From Balneola sp. (GTDB lineage Bacteria > Bacteroidota > Rhodothermia > Balneolales > Balneolaceae): a DNA stretch of 64,000 nt. The notes beneath the pieces are model-generated. The model made no database searches. It worked only from the letters and a program-made list of their open reading frames with translations, and was not told the origin of the DNA. Within the stretch, counting starts at the first letter, position 1; each line of letters begins with the position of its first letter. A program made the position numbers and the translations under genes. The stretch spans positions 248,001 through 312,000 of the forward strand of contig JAEPNB010000003.1 of assembly GCA_017643645.1 (NCBI GenBank), read 5' to 3'. This document shows positions 6,769 to 16,000 of this stretch, piece by piece.

Positions 6769-9765
6769 TTAGTTACCAAGTTGTGTTCTTATTAACTGAT
6801 CAAGTACTTCAATATCCGGAATAAAAATATCGGGATTAAATTCTACTGCGAGATCCCAGCTTTTTTGAGCTTCTACTTTGTTTCCTTTCAGATAGTTTAA
6901 GCTACCTTTTAGCGCATAACCTTGTGCTGTTTCAAATAAACTCAGAGATTCATTAACTAATGTCAAAGCCTGATCAATATTTCTATTATAAAAAGCCAAT
7001 TGAGCTTGAATTATAAGCCTTAAAGTTTGATCAATATTTTGTTCATACTGATTCTTTAAATTGATCATTTCACTACTTTGGCTGATATCAGCAATAATTG
7101 TTTCTGAAGTTACCACTTCAGGTTCTGGGTCTACAGGTTCAGTTCCTTTAGGGAACAATGAAAAGTTTAATCCATCAACAAAATCTCCCTGTGAAACAGC
7201 TTGTACTTCAAATTCTAAAAATTCATTGGCTGCACTTACACCCAGGATATCTAATTGACTTTGATCAATTGATAACGTGTAATTACCGGGAGGAACCTCA
7301 TATGCGTAAAAACTACCTTCAGAAAATGTTCTTAATTCTTGGTTAAAATCACCATCTGTACGATTCAAAATTAACTTTAGACCTGAAACACCTCTTGTAT
7401 TTCCGTTTTCAACAATACGATCTACTCTTCCTTCAATTACTCCAGACATAAAGAATGGAATTTCAATTGATTTGAACTGATTCGGATCTGTAATGACTCC
7501 AAATTTTTCAATCTGTGGTACAAGCATGGGGTTTTTGATAGAAGACTTTGCAATCTCCATATTATACTTATAATAAGGCTGCAACTGAGTTAAGTAGGAG
7601 ACTCCATCTTTTGAAGTTGAAACTGCACCAGCTCTATCTAATCGAACTGCACTCTCATCAATTTTCTCGTCCCCTTCATCAAATACTCCATTTGAATTAT
7701 TATCTACAAACAAACGAAATGATGTAGCTGCTCTTCCGACCTGTGATCTGCTTGTAAAAATGAAGTTATTATGAGTGTTATCAAATCCTAAAGACCCTCT
7801 AAAGTTCTGAGTGTATGTACTCACAGATCGTATACTTCGAACTGAACTGTTTGATCTAACTTTATTGAAATCAAAGACCAGATTGACCCCAAAACTGTTA
7901 AAATTGCCAATAAAATTCCTACCGTAAATGAATTGAATTCTACCTTGTTCAAAAAAGCTTCGGGAAACAAAGAATTCTGCATCCTCAAATCTTTTTGTAA
8001 CAGGCAAATACGAAAACTGAGCTCTCAGAAAAGATCCTTTTAATGCATTAGGAATATTATTGGATCTGGGAATTGAGTATGTATACGAATTTTGTATTCT
8101 TGCTAAACTTGTAGGGTCGGAAGGAGTAAAAGCTCCGGAATAGACATCTGAATAGGATATACGAGTACTAAGCCTGTTTTTACGTATAGAAGCATCTAGT
8201 TTAAATCTATGATTATCCAAATTTTCCCTGATTCTTGAAAATGTACTTATCCGGAAATTACCGGCAAGACCAAAAAAGTTAACAGGTACAAATGCAGAAA
8301 TATTAAACTGGCTTAAATCCTGAGATAAGTTGTAGAGCGACGAATTTGAAAAAAAGTTAGTATAGGTTGCTCCAATGCTTGCTGAATTATCATATACGAC
8401 ATTGGCTGTTGATCGTATAAAAGCGTTAGAAGCGTATTCTGTAGTAATCAGATACTTGGATAACAACCTAGCCGATAAAGCTGATTTATAAGTTGGCTTA
8501 TCAAAACTCTCATAATACTCAGCACCTACTTTTGCGGACAACCAATTTGTAAGACCGATAGATAAGTTTCCATTTGCCAGATAGTCTTTATTAAGCGAAC
8601 CTATTTGTCTATAATCTAGTTGGCCGGCATTAATATGATAGTTTATCTCTCCGGGAGGAGTAAAGTTAAAAGGTATCTGAATTAACTTTGATATTTCGTT
8701 TACCTGACCTGTTGGGCCAAATATCCTGATATCATAGTTTGAATTTCCATAGGTAAGGGGTACTAAGAAGTTATAGTTACCAAGTGCATCTGCATCCTCA
8801 TACCCAATCAAAACATTATTAAGGTATAACTCTACTTCAGATTCAGGGGTTGTATTTCCATTGATTCTGTATTCATCAAATAGTCTTCTTGGTTCTATAG
8901 GGTTATTGGTTATCCGTATTCCTTTATAAGAATCGCTAATAATACCATCAGATCTGGTTTGTCCAACCTGAATATTAGTTATAAGAGGGTTATCTCTAAT
9001 AACGTATCGCCATCTCAAGTTTCTAGTCTCAAAATTATTATAGTCAGTAGCTATATTCCCAATAACAGATCCTTGTAAGTCACCTCCGGCAAGTTCAAAA
9101 CCTATTGTACTACTTGTGGATAATGAATTAGTACCATCGCTGTTATAGGAGTTAGAAATATTGTAGTCTAAAAAACCACCATTAAAGAAGTTTTTATTTC
9201 TGCCAAATCTGACAGGATAGTTTTTTGAATCCGTAAAAATATTGTTTTGTGCCCTAAATCTTCTTTGCTCCCTTAGATATTGAGAAACTATGGGCAATGT
9301 ATTAACAGACTCAAGTGTAAGAGAAAGGTTGTTTAGGTCCATTTCAAAATCCAGCTCAAAAAGACGTTGATAAAAAGCGATGCTGAAATAATAATCTAAT
9401 TCTCCGACCAAAAAATCATCAGGTGATAATTGTATTTCCCTTGTTCCAAATCTGGCAGTAAAATTATTAAGGTCTATTCTGTAAGGTGTTTGTTCAGACA
9501 GGTATTTACCATTAATAACGATTGAATTGCCGGATAAGTTAACTGTATGATCAATTTGAAGAGTTTTAAAAAGTTCAACTAATGGAAGATAAAACTGATC
9601 ATCCTTATAATAACTTATTACAACAGTGTTGATGACGCTGCGGTGACGAAATGAGGGGTATAATTCCACCGCCTCAGCATCATTTACTTGCGCATTTGAT
9701 TTATTTGGTGATAGGCAAAGAATTAAAGTTAATATTAAAAATATATGATATAAGCATGCTTTCAC
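6769..9765 (-). CDS. Chaperone-usher type outer-membrane usher with C-terminal TPR domain
   Basis: 998-residue outer-membrane assembly platform. Seen: signal peptide (1-26, ending SNAQ); an N-terminal periplasmic domain (about 40-155); a long Asn/Ser/aromatic-rich beta-barrel region; inside it a usher plug domain (about 296-365) with RRLFDEYRINGNTTPESEVE, LYLNNVLIG and YDIRIFGPTGQV; after the barrel an SdrD-like calcium-binding-looking segment (FRLFVDNNSNGVFDEGDEKI) and a carboxypeptidase-regulatory-like beta domain (IEGRVDRIVENGNTRGVSG); finally a TPR-like domain (about 900-998). The C-terminal TPR domain is not part of ordinary ushers (about 800-850 residues) and is homologous to the lipoprotein at 4409. 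GTG start overlaps the chaperone stop (GTGA), so the two are translationally coupled. Predicted job: receive chaperone-pilin complexes and thread the fibre through the outer membrane. Confidence 0.82.
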   Translation of the reverse strand: MKACLYHIFLILTLILCLSPNKSNAQVNDAEAVELYPSFRHRSVINTVVISYYKDDQFYLPLVELFKTLQIDHTVNLSGNSIVINGKYLSEQTPYRIDLNNFTARFGTREIQLSPDDFLVGELDYYFSIAFYQRLFELDFEMDLNNLSLTLESVNTLPIVSQYLREQRRFRAQNNIFTDSKNYPVRFGRNKNFFNGGFLDYNISNSYNSDGTNSLSTSSTIGFELAGGDLQGSVIGNIATDYNNFETRNLRWRYVIRDNPLITNIQVGQTRSDGIISDSYKGIRITNNPIEPRRLFDEYRINGNTTPESEVELYLNNVLIGYEDADALGNYNFLVPLTYGNSNYDIRIFGPTGQVNEISKLIQIPFNFTPPGEINYHINAGQLDYRQIGSLNKDYLANGNLSIGLTNWLSAKVGAEYYESFDKPTYKSALSARLLSKYLITTEYASNAFIRSTANVVYDNSASIGATYTNFFSNSSLYNLSQDLSQFNISAFVPVNFFGLAGNFRISTFSRIRENLDNHRFKLDASIRKNRLSTRISYSDVYSGAFTPSDPTSLARIQNSYTYSIPRSNNIPNALKGSFLRAQFSYLPVTKRFEDAEFFVSRSFFEQGRIQFIYGRNFIGNFNSFGVNLVFDFNKVRSNSSVRSIRSVSTYTQNFRGSLGFDNTHNNFIFTSRSQVGRAATSFRLFVDNNSNGVFDEGDEKIDESAVRLDRAGAVSTSKDGVSYLTQLQPYYKYNMEIAKSSIKNPMLVPQIEKFGVITDPNQFKSIEIPFFMSGVIEGRVDRIVENGNTRGVSGLKLILNRTDGDFNQELRTFSEGSFYAYEVPPGNYTLSIDQSQLDILGVSAANEFLEFEVQAVSQGDFVDGLNFSLFPKGTEPVDPEPEVVTSETIIADISQSSEMINLKNQYEQNIDQTLRLIIQAQLAFYNRNIDQALTLVNESLSLFETAQGYALKGSLNYLKGNKVEAQKSWDLAVEFNPDIFIPDIEVLDQLIRTQLGN

Positions 9766-10595
9766 TGAATACTAAAGGGGATTTTCTTAGAGGTTTTGGG
9801 GGCTTGAACCAAATCCGCTGAAGAAACATCATTTCTCTGGGTTTCGAAAACCATTTCAACTGAATAATTTCCGGGATTTAGTGAGCTAATATCAACCTCT
9901 TGTTTATGGGTACCATCAAAAAAGATGGTTGTAGATATGAATGAAGGTATATCTAGTTTTCTGTTATTAGAGTCATAAACATTAAGTTGAATTGAACCAA
10001 GAAAAGGAGAGTTTCCTGTTCTCAAAATATCAGCAAGCACTTCAAGGGCACCCTCATTTGCTCGATTCGTTCTCATTTCAGTAATCTCTATACCCGTAGA
10101 AACATCCCCCTTTTTAAGATAAACGCCTGTAACTTGTTCAATTTTAAAGCCTACTCTGGCCGTTACCGCTTCCGTAGACTGAAGCTCTACAGGCGGGCTT
10201 TCAGGTGATGAAGTTGTTTTTATTCTGGCCCAATATGTTCCATCAGGTACATCATTCGGAGAATTTACCCTTAATCGAACTATTTGACGTTGACCGGGCT
10301 GTAGTGTGAAGTTTCTTGGGAAAGCTCTGATCCAATCTTTAATAGAGTGCTGTTCTGCTTTAGCAGAATCATCATAAACAAGGAATCTGTTTCCATCGTT
10401 ATCAGTATCACTATAACCAAAAATAAAGTCTATGCTTATTTCTTGTGGTTCGTTTGACCCATTGATCACCATATAAGTGCCAAACTTTGATTGATGATCG
10501 ATAAACAGGTTTGTCGGTGATATAGTTACCTGAGCTAAAAGCACATTTGTGCTATATACAACAACTGCTAGTAAAAGGTAGATGACTTTTTTCAT
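9762..10595 (-). CDS. PapD-like periplasmic pilus chaperone
   Basis: 277 residues with a signal peptide (about 1-21, ending LLAQ) and the two-Ig-domain organisation of periplasmic pilus chaperones, which cap pilin subunits by donor-strand complementation. Seen: VTISPTNLFIDHQS at the N-terminus, the F1-G1-type segment RAFPRNFTLQPGQRQIVRLR followed by DGTYWARIKTTS, and a second beta domain ending in IPFSIQ. The conserved Arg near residue 8 of the mature classical chaperones appears replaced by Asn, so subunit anchoring may differ. It lies directly upstream of the usher with overlapping stop and start. It is probably expressed from its own promoter or by read-through, because a strong terminator follows the pilin gene upstream. 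Confidence 0.87.
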   Translation of the reverse strand: MKKVIYLLLAVVVYSTNVLLAQVTISPTNLFIDHQSKFGTYMVINGSNEPQEISIDFIFGYSDTDNDGNRFLVYDDSAKAEQHSIKDWIRAFPRNFTLQPGQRQIVRLRVNSPNDVPDGTYWARIKTTSSPESPPVELQSTEAVTARVGFKIEQVTGVYLKKGDVSTGIEITEMRTNRANEGALEVLADILRTGNSPFLGSIQLNVYDSNNRKLDIPSFISTTIFFDGTHKQEVDISSLNPGNYSVEMVFETQRNDVSSADLVQAPKTSKKIPFSIQ

Positions 10596-10680
10596 TCTTA
10601 ATTTTATTAATGAAGTGTTATAGCTTTAAAATAATAAACTATAATGATTTTAAAACCTCATTCTAAAATATAATCTAAGA

Positions 10681-10714
10681 CAAAAAAAAGTCCCTCAACT
10701 AAGTTGAAGGACTT
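10681..10714 (-). terminator. Intrinsic terminator after the major pilin gene
   Basis: On the minus strand the sequence forms an 11-13 bp stem (AAGTCCTTCAACT with AGTTGAGGGACTT, one G-T pair, 1-3 base loop) followed by eight T residues. It begins 20 bases after the pilin stop and lies before the chaperone gene. It would make the pilin transcript mostly monocistronic, a plausible way to produce pilin in excess over chaperone and usher. Confidence 0.88.
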
Positions 10715-10734
10715 AAAATTTCTTTTTTAACTAA

Positions 10735-11250
10735 TTAGTTATAAGAAACTGTAAAAGTAAGTGCACTTCCGCCACCATTAGTAGTGCTGAAAGAACCAGT
10801 TGCTCCAGTGTCAGCCAGAGTACCACCGATATTTAAAATAGCTTGGTTGCTACTTCCACCATCGTTTAGTGTTATTACTGTAGAACCACTTGTTATTGCA
10901 GCAGCTCCATCATAAACAGAAGGGGTGAAAGTCGTTGCATTTAACCCGCCGGCATCAGTTAATGTAGCAGTTCCAAAGGTAACGGTAACAGTAGCACTTG
11001 CAGTACCTGTAATGGTTAAAGAACCTGCAGCAGCACCTGTTCCAACATTTGTTTCAGTTGCAACATCATTTGCGTTAGCATCAAGAGTAGTAATACCTTG
11101 CTGGATAGTACCAAGAGCCACATCTGTATGTGCTAAGGTGATAACAGCATTTACAGTCGCTGTTACTTCTACATTTTCTTGAGCATTAGCTGTAGTTGTT
11201 AACCCAGCAAACACTAATAAAACAGCGGAAATTTTAAATAGATTTTTCAT
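10735..11250 (-). CDS. Major pilin-like surface protein (DUF4402-like)
   Basis: 171 residues: signal peptide 1-23 (ending TTTANA), then a compact, Thr/Ala/Gly-rich, Cys-free all-beta domain. The mature start ENVEVTATVNAVITL alternates hydrophobic residues, as expected of a donor strand, and the end FTVSYN has the penultimate Tyr of usher-pathway pilins, although the Gly expected 14 residues from the end is shifted to positions -11 to -13. The pattern LGTIQQG and TGTASATVTVTFG resembles the DUF4402 family of fimbria-like proteins. A strong terminator follows immediately, and the gene is preceded by a 116-base gap likely to hold its own promoter. I infer that this is the abundant fibre subunit; it could alternatively be a non-fimbrial surface coat protein. 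Confidence 0.78.
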   Translation of the reverse strand: MKNLFKISAVLLVFAGLTTTANAQENVEVTATVNAVITLAHTDVALGTIQQGITTLDANANDVATETNVGTGAAAGSLTITGTASATVTVTFGTATLTDAGGLNATTFTPSVYDGAAAITSGSTVITLNDGGSSNQAILNIGGTLADTGATGSFSTTNGGGSALTFTVSYN

Positions 11251-11366
11251 GATATAGAGAGTTTAATAGTATATTGTTTTAGAAATTCTATATGAATCTA
11301 ATTAATAAAAATGGAATTTAAAGTTAGATTCTATTAATGGTAAAGTAGTTTTATAATTAAAATCGT

Positions 11367-11897
11367 TTAATCATATTCTACATATAGAAATATTTGCCCA
11401 TCATAGATGCCATTAGGAATGCTTCCAATATCTAATGATCCATAAACATAAATATACATCGTTTCCCATACTCCTTTGCTGGATCTGTAACTCTCTAAAG
11501 AAGCATATTCATGAAGGTTTACTAATACATTATCGCCTTGAATTGGAAAACTGGTTTTATAGTCATTGACGCCGGTATTATTAACAGCAAGATTCAATGA
11601 AATAGGAATGTTATTAGAAATAGCGGGATTTTGATGAACCAAGGCATCAGGAAACTGTACGTCTAAATAAACACGTTGATTTTTAAAACCGGTAACCGAA
11701 AAAATACCCATACTTGGATCTCCCAGTTCAATATTTCTTTCTCCTGAATTAACTACTAACTGTCCAAAGTTAAGATCGCTTACTACAGATGCACTTAATT
11801 CAGGTTCAATGGTAAGTTGCAGGTTGATGAATTGAGCATTGGAATTCTGCACAAACAGGAATAAAAGTAGCAGCTGTATTTTAAAAACTTTAATCAT
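11367..11897 (-). CDS. Minor pilin-like subunit
   Basis: 177 residues from the ATG at 11897 (MIKVFKIQLLLLFLFVQ signal, cleaved near SNAQ); a GTG at 11906 would add three residues. The ATG overlaps the stop of the preceding pilin gene. The mature protein is a beta-rich domain with LNFGQLVVNSGERNIELGD, close in layout to DUF4402 or spore-coat-U-type pilins. Its C-terminus GIYDGQIFLYVEYD fits the classic usher-pathway rule exactly: Gly at -14, alternating hydrophobic residues and Tyr at -2. It is one of three similar small genes in tandem, so tip, adaptor or anchor subunits are likely roles. Confidence 0.76.
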   Translation of the reverse strand: MIKVFKIQLLLLFLFVQNSNAQFINLQLTIEPELSASVVSDLNFGQLVVNSGERNIELGDPSMGIFSVTGFKNQRVYLDVQFPDALVHQNPAISNNIPISLNLAVNNTGVNDYKTSFPIQGDNVLVNLHEYASLESYRSSKGVWETMYIYVYGSLDIGSIPNGIYDGQIFLYVEYD

Positions 11898-12468
11898 AGC
11901 TAACACTTACAGTTATTGTACTGCTGTAAGTTCCTGCGTTAACCAGGCCAACAGTTATTGAGCCATATATATATAGATAGGCTGTCTCATTAAATAGTGA
12001 CGGATCATATCCTTCATAAACGGGAGTAGGGGGTGGCCCGGGCGCACCGCTTGTTCTTTTTAAAATTGGAAATTGTGCATTGGCAACATTACTGATAACA
12101 GGCATCAAAGTTGATTGACCTGTATTGTCTGCTCCAAGATTAGCATAAGCAGCTTCCAAAGTAAAAGGTATTGTACAGCTGCCACTACATCCCATATCTG
12201 TATTAACCATGTTGTTATCGGCTGTGATGGTAACTAAAACATCCAGATAACGAACGCCTTCTAATGTCAGAACTTTGGCTTCCGTTATATCAATATTTAC
12301 TGTGCCTTGATTTTGAAATAAAGTACCAAACTCTAAATCAGATAATGGATTAAGTTCACTCAGAGTAACGGTATAGTCATAATAATTTCCAAAATCTATC
12401 TCCTGTCCTTTTACTTCTGAACCAAGGAAAAAAGCAAGAAAAATCAATATTTTAGCAAATCTTGTCAT
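11890..12468 (-). CDS. Minor pilin-like subunit with a Cys pair
   Basis: 192 residues: signal peptide 1-21 (ending GSEVKGQ), then a beta-rich domain beginning IDFGNYYDYTVTLSELNPLS and DLEFGTLFQNQGTVNI, the same layout as its two neighbours. It carries two nearby cysteines (MGCSGSC) that could form a tight disulfide, and a Pro-rich loop (GAPGPPPTPVYEGYD) suggestive of an exposed tip surface. The C-terminus GTYSSTITVSVSYD has Gly at -14 and Tyr at -2, the pilin chaperone-recognition pattern. Its start overlaps the stop of the gene upstream (TGATG), and its stop overlaps the next gene, so the three minor subunits are translationally linked. Confidence 0.76.
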   Translation of the reverse strand: MTRFAKILIFLAFFLGSEVKGQEIDFGNYYDYTVTLSELNPLSDLEFGTLFQNQGTVNIDITEAKVLTLEGVRYLDVLVTITADNNMVNTDMGCSGSCTIPFTLEAAYANLGADNTGQSTLMPVISNVANAQFPILKRTSGAPGPPPTPVYEGYDPSLFNETAYLYIYGSITVGLVNAGTYSSTITVSVSYD

Positions 12469-12977
12469 CAGATATACTCGATTTCAATGGTGAAATCTCC
12501 TTCGTAATTACCCGGTGTTGCTTGTTCAACATTAATAGTTCCGCCAACCCAAATATAAAATTGACCTTCATTATTGAATCTCAGACTTCTGTTATCGTCA
12601 CCTAATAGCTCAGATGTTTGTTGAGCATCTTCGGTATTTCCCGAAACTTCATAGTTGAATATTAATAATCCGGGACCATCTATTCTGGTAAGCTCTTTGT
12701 TTTTTATAAAATTAATCCTGATATCAGCATCGGGGGTTCCAACAGCAATCATATGGCCGGCATTGGCACTATTGGTAGGATTGATATAAACTTCTTTTTG
12801 ACCAGGCTGTAACTGGTTTATGGTCATTCCTTTTATTGTTATCAATTCAATTGATTGAATGATCTCAGCTTTAATATCAACAATGGCGTTTATACTTTTT
12901 ACCTGAGCATTACAAAGCTGAGAGATAAGAGCAAAATTAATAACCAGTAGGAAGAAGAATTTAGATAATATCTTCAT
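12468..12977 (-). CDS. Minor pilin-like subunit
   Basis: 169 residues: signal peptide 1-24 (ending QLCNAQ), then a beta domain with VKSINAIVDIKAEIIQSIEL, the LQPGQKEVYINPT segment and WVGGTINVEQATPGNYEGDF. The C-terminus GNYEGDFTIEIEYI again has Gly at -14 and Tyr at -2 with alternating hydrophobic residues. It reads like a DUF4402 family member. It is first in the run of minor pilin genes and begins 91 bases after the stop of the large adhesin gene, so it may share that transcript. A specific place in the fibre cannot be assigned. Confidence 0.75.
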   Translation of the reverse strand: MKILSKFFFLLVINFALISQLCNAQVKSINAIVDIKAEIIQSIELITIKGMTINQLQPGQKEVYINPTNSANAGHMIAVGTPDADIRINFIKNKELTRIDGPGLLIFNYEVSGNTEDAQQTSELLGDDNRSLRFNNEGQFYIWVGGTINVEQATPGNYEGDFTIEIEYI

Positions 12978-13067
12978 TGTTTAACTTTTTTCTAAAGTTA
13001 TAGATAACTAGTCCAAATGGTAGTTAATTCTTTTTAATAACTGATTGCTTGTTATAAATTTCGATGA

Positions 13068-16000
13068 CTATTTTATCAGCGTCATTCTTTTGATTGACGA
13101 ACCTTCAGAAGTAATCATACGATACAGGTAAATACCCGATGCCAACGCAGCAGCATTCCAGGTTACATCATGACTCCCTGCCTGATAAGTTTTATTCTGT
13201 ATAACAGAGGCTATTTTTCTTCCAATGATATCATAGACTTCCAAAGTTACAGGGGACTGCACCGGGAGGTCAAAGGCAAAGGTGGTGCTCGGATTAAATG
13301 GATTCGGATAGTTCTGCTTTAAATTGAATTCCGAAGGTATTCCTGAGGCATCGTCACCTGGTTTAATTTTGAGAATAAAATGAGGATCAGTATTGTCTTT
13401 AACTTGTTTTACTTTTAATCCTGTGCCTGATGTCTTTTTAGATTTGTTCGATCTGAATGAGAAATTTAAAACTTCACCCTCTTCAAGTGATTTTTCAATT
13501 CCTGTTGAGACATCTTGAAGATTAAAACTCCATCCTTCCGGGATGTTCTTTACTGTATTAAGATTGAGCGAAAAACTACCACTGTATCCTTCTCCTTTCT
13601 TAAAGGCATCTATATAAATGGGGATTTCAACTTCTTTACCGAATTTTCGGGGGAGATGGTTTATAACAAGCGGGGAACCATCTTTATGTTTTGTGTATAG
13701 TTCCAGATAAGAATCAGTGAAAGGTTCTAGCTGATAGGCATCAAAGGGATCTTTTCCTACAAGTCCTTGTTCCGAGAATATTATAAACGACTCCTTTTTT
13801 AAGCCATCAGTAGAAAGTTCAAAACCTAAGACAGGAGAATTTCTCATTTCTTCTAAAGGATCATTTTCTTCAGAAGTCGTTTTGTAAAAAACTCCACCAT
13901 TGGTTTTTACATCTGAATCAACAATAAGCGAGGGAGAAGTCGCATTAGCTTTTACCCAAAAACCTTGAAACGGTGCTATGAGTCCATCCCCTAAAGATCC
14001 TGTTAAACCATTCCAAACCAAATAATCTCCGTTTCCTCCATTAGCAGTTTTATCCCATACATAAATAGTATTATCCACATTGGTCTTTGTCCAGTTATCT
14101 GAATCATCCCAATCTAAAGTAGCTCCATATGGATTTCCGATTAAATTCCATCCTGTATCTGCGGATGCGGTGTAAGTGATACCAAAATCAACACTTGATC
14201 CCGAGCCTGTGAATTCATTTCCTCCGACATCTAAAGTGTCAGGTAACACATTGTTATATCTTGAGTCAGCAGCTATATTTCCGAATACAAAGACGAAGTA
14301 TCCAACTCCTTCAGACACATTATTTGAAGCATTCCCGGGAGCTCTCCAACGCTGCAGATCGGTTCCAACAAAGGTCTCATCATAATACAAGACATTTGGT
14401 TGAAGACTATCGAGCGGAGCATTTCCTAATGTTGAACCTGTATATCCTTGAGTAACAACAGAATCCAGCAGGTTATCAAAAGTTGCGGCAACAGGGGAGG
14501 AAATTAAGTACCAACCTTGGGACGTAAGTTCTCTTAAAAAACGAATCTGCCCACTGGTAATAGTTCTGGTTGGAGCTAAAAGATTATTTCCAGAACCGAT
14601 AACTAAATCTCCTTGCGTTAATGTTAAAGTACCGGAAACATCGAGATCTGTATTTACGATCAGATCGCCGCTGGCTTTATTTACTGTAAGGTTCGTGAAT
14701 TGATCAAACTCAGAAAGATTCTGATCAGAAGTTCCGTTAAACTCTACAGTGGTTGGGGCAGAAGTGATATTTGAAATGCTCAAGTTTCCGGATAGTCCAA
14801 TGGTAGATCCTGAAGCTATAAGTGTATTTGCGGTAAGATTCGCGTTAACTTGAATTGTAGCACCTGATGTTAACGAGAGTGTATTATTTACAGTGCTGTT
14901 ATTTTGAAAAGTAACTCCTCCACCGGATGTATTGGTAATTGATAAATTATTGTAAGTGAACTCAGAATTAACCGTTTGAAGGGCAAGACCATTAAGCTCT
15001 ATATCTGATGTACTGAAATTGGCATTAGTTAACGAGATATCTCCACCAATTAAAATATCGGAATTTGATGTATTCAATGTTCCGGCTCCAATAAGGTTGC
15101 CAAAAATTTCCATTGTGGAACCGGTTGCTAAATTAAGGGTACTGCCACTTATTATCTCCAGTTGAGTATCCGCATTAATGTAACCATTTACGGTTACTCC
15201 CGATCCCGAGTTCGATATGGTAAGAATGTTACTAACTATATCCCCATCCACAATTTGATCGTCTGTTCCATTTAACTCAACGGTGGAATTTCCGGCGTTA
15301 AGGTTTGCTATAGAAATATCTCCACCTATGGTGCTGGTTGCGTTATCAAGAATTAAAGAGCCAGCACCAGAAACACTTCCTGTTACAGTAATTGAAAAAC
15401 CGGGATCTGCATTTAAGGAAGCACCAGATTCAATCTCCAGAAAAGCGATGGTTGGACTGGTATCTAAAATTGGGAATTTTGCTGCCCCTGTTGGGTTAGT
15501 AGGAATAACTATTGCCTGATTTGAACTAGGAGTTCCAAGAGTCCAGTTTGAGCTTCTGGTCCAGTTTGTGGGATTAGAACCACCACCCCCTGAACTGGTC
15601 CACTCATTGAATTCGGTAAAGAAAACCTTGGCATCGTCAGAAATAGCCATGCCACCAATTGTACCAGTTATTGTGGCTTGTTCTATGGATGTACTTGATT
15701 GTAGCGACTGTGTATATGTTCCATTAGAATTATCAACTACTGAACTTAAAAGCGTTCCGGCATCGGTAGAAAGTGCTACCGTTTCACCTCCGGTAATAAG
15801 ATTATTGCCAAACTGATCTTTGGTTTGAACAGTAATAATTGTTGAGGTAGAGCCCGTACTTTCTATAAATCTGTTCGCTGAAGTAATAGTAGTGGTTGTT
15901 AGATCATATACATCAGGATTAACTGTAAAAGTATTACTTGTCCCAGTTTGTGACCCGGCTGAATTTTTAGCTGTAATTGTTGCATTTCCTACGCCGGATT

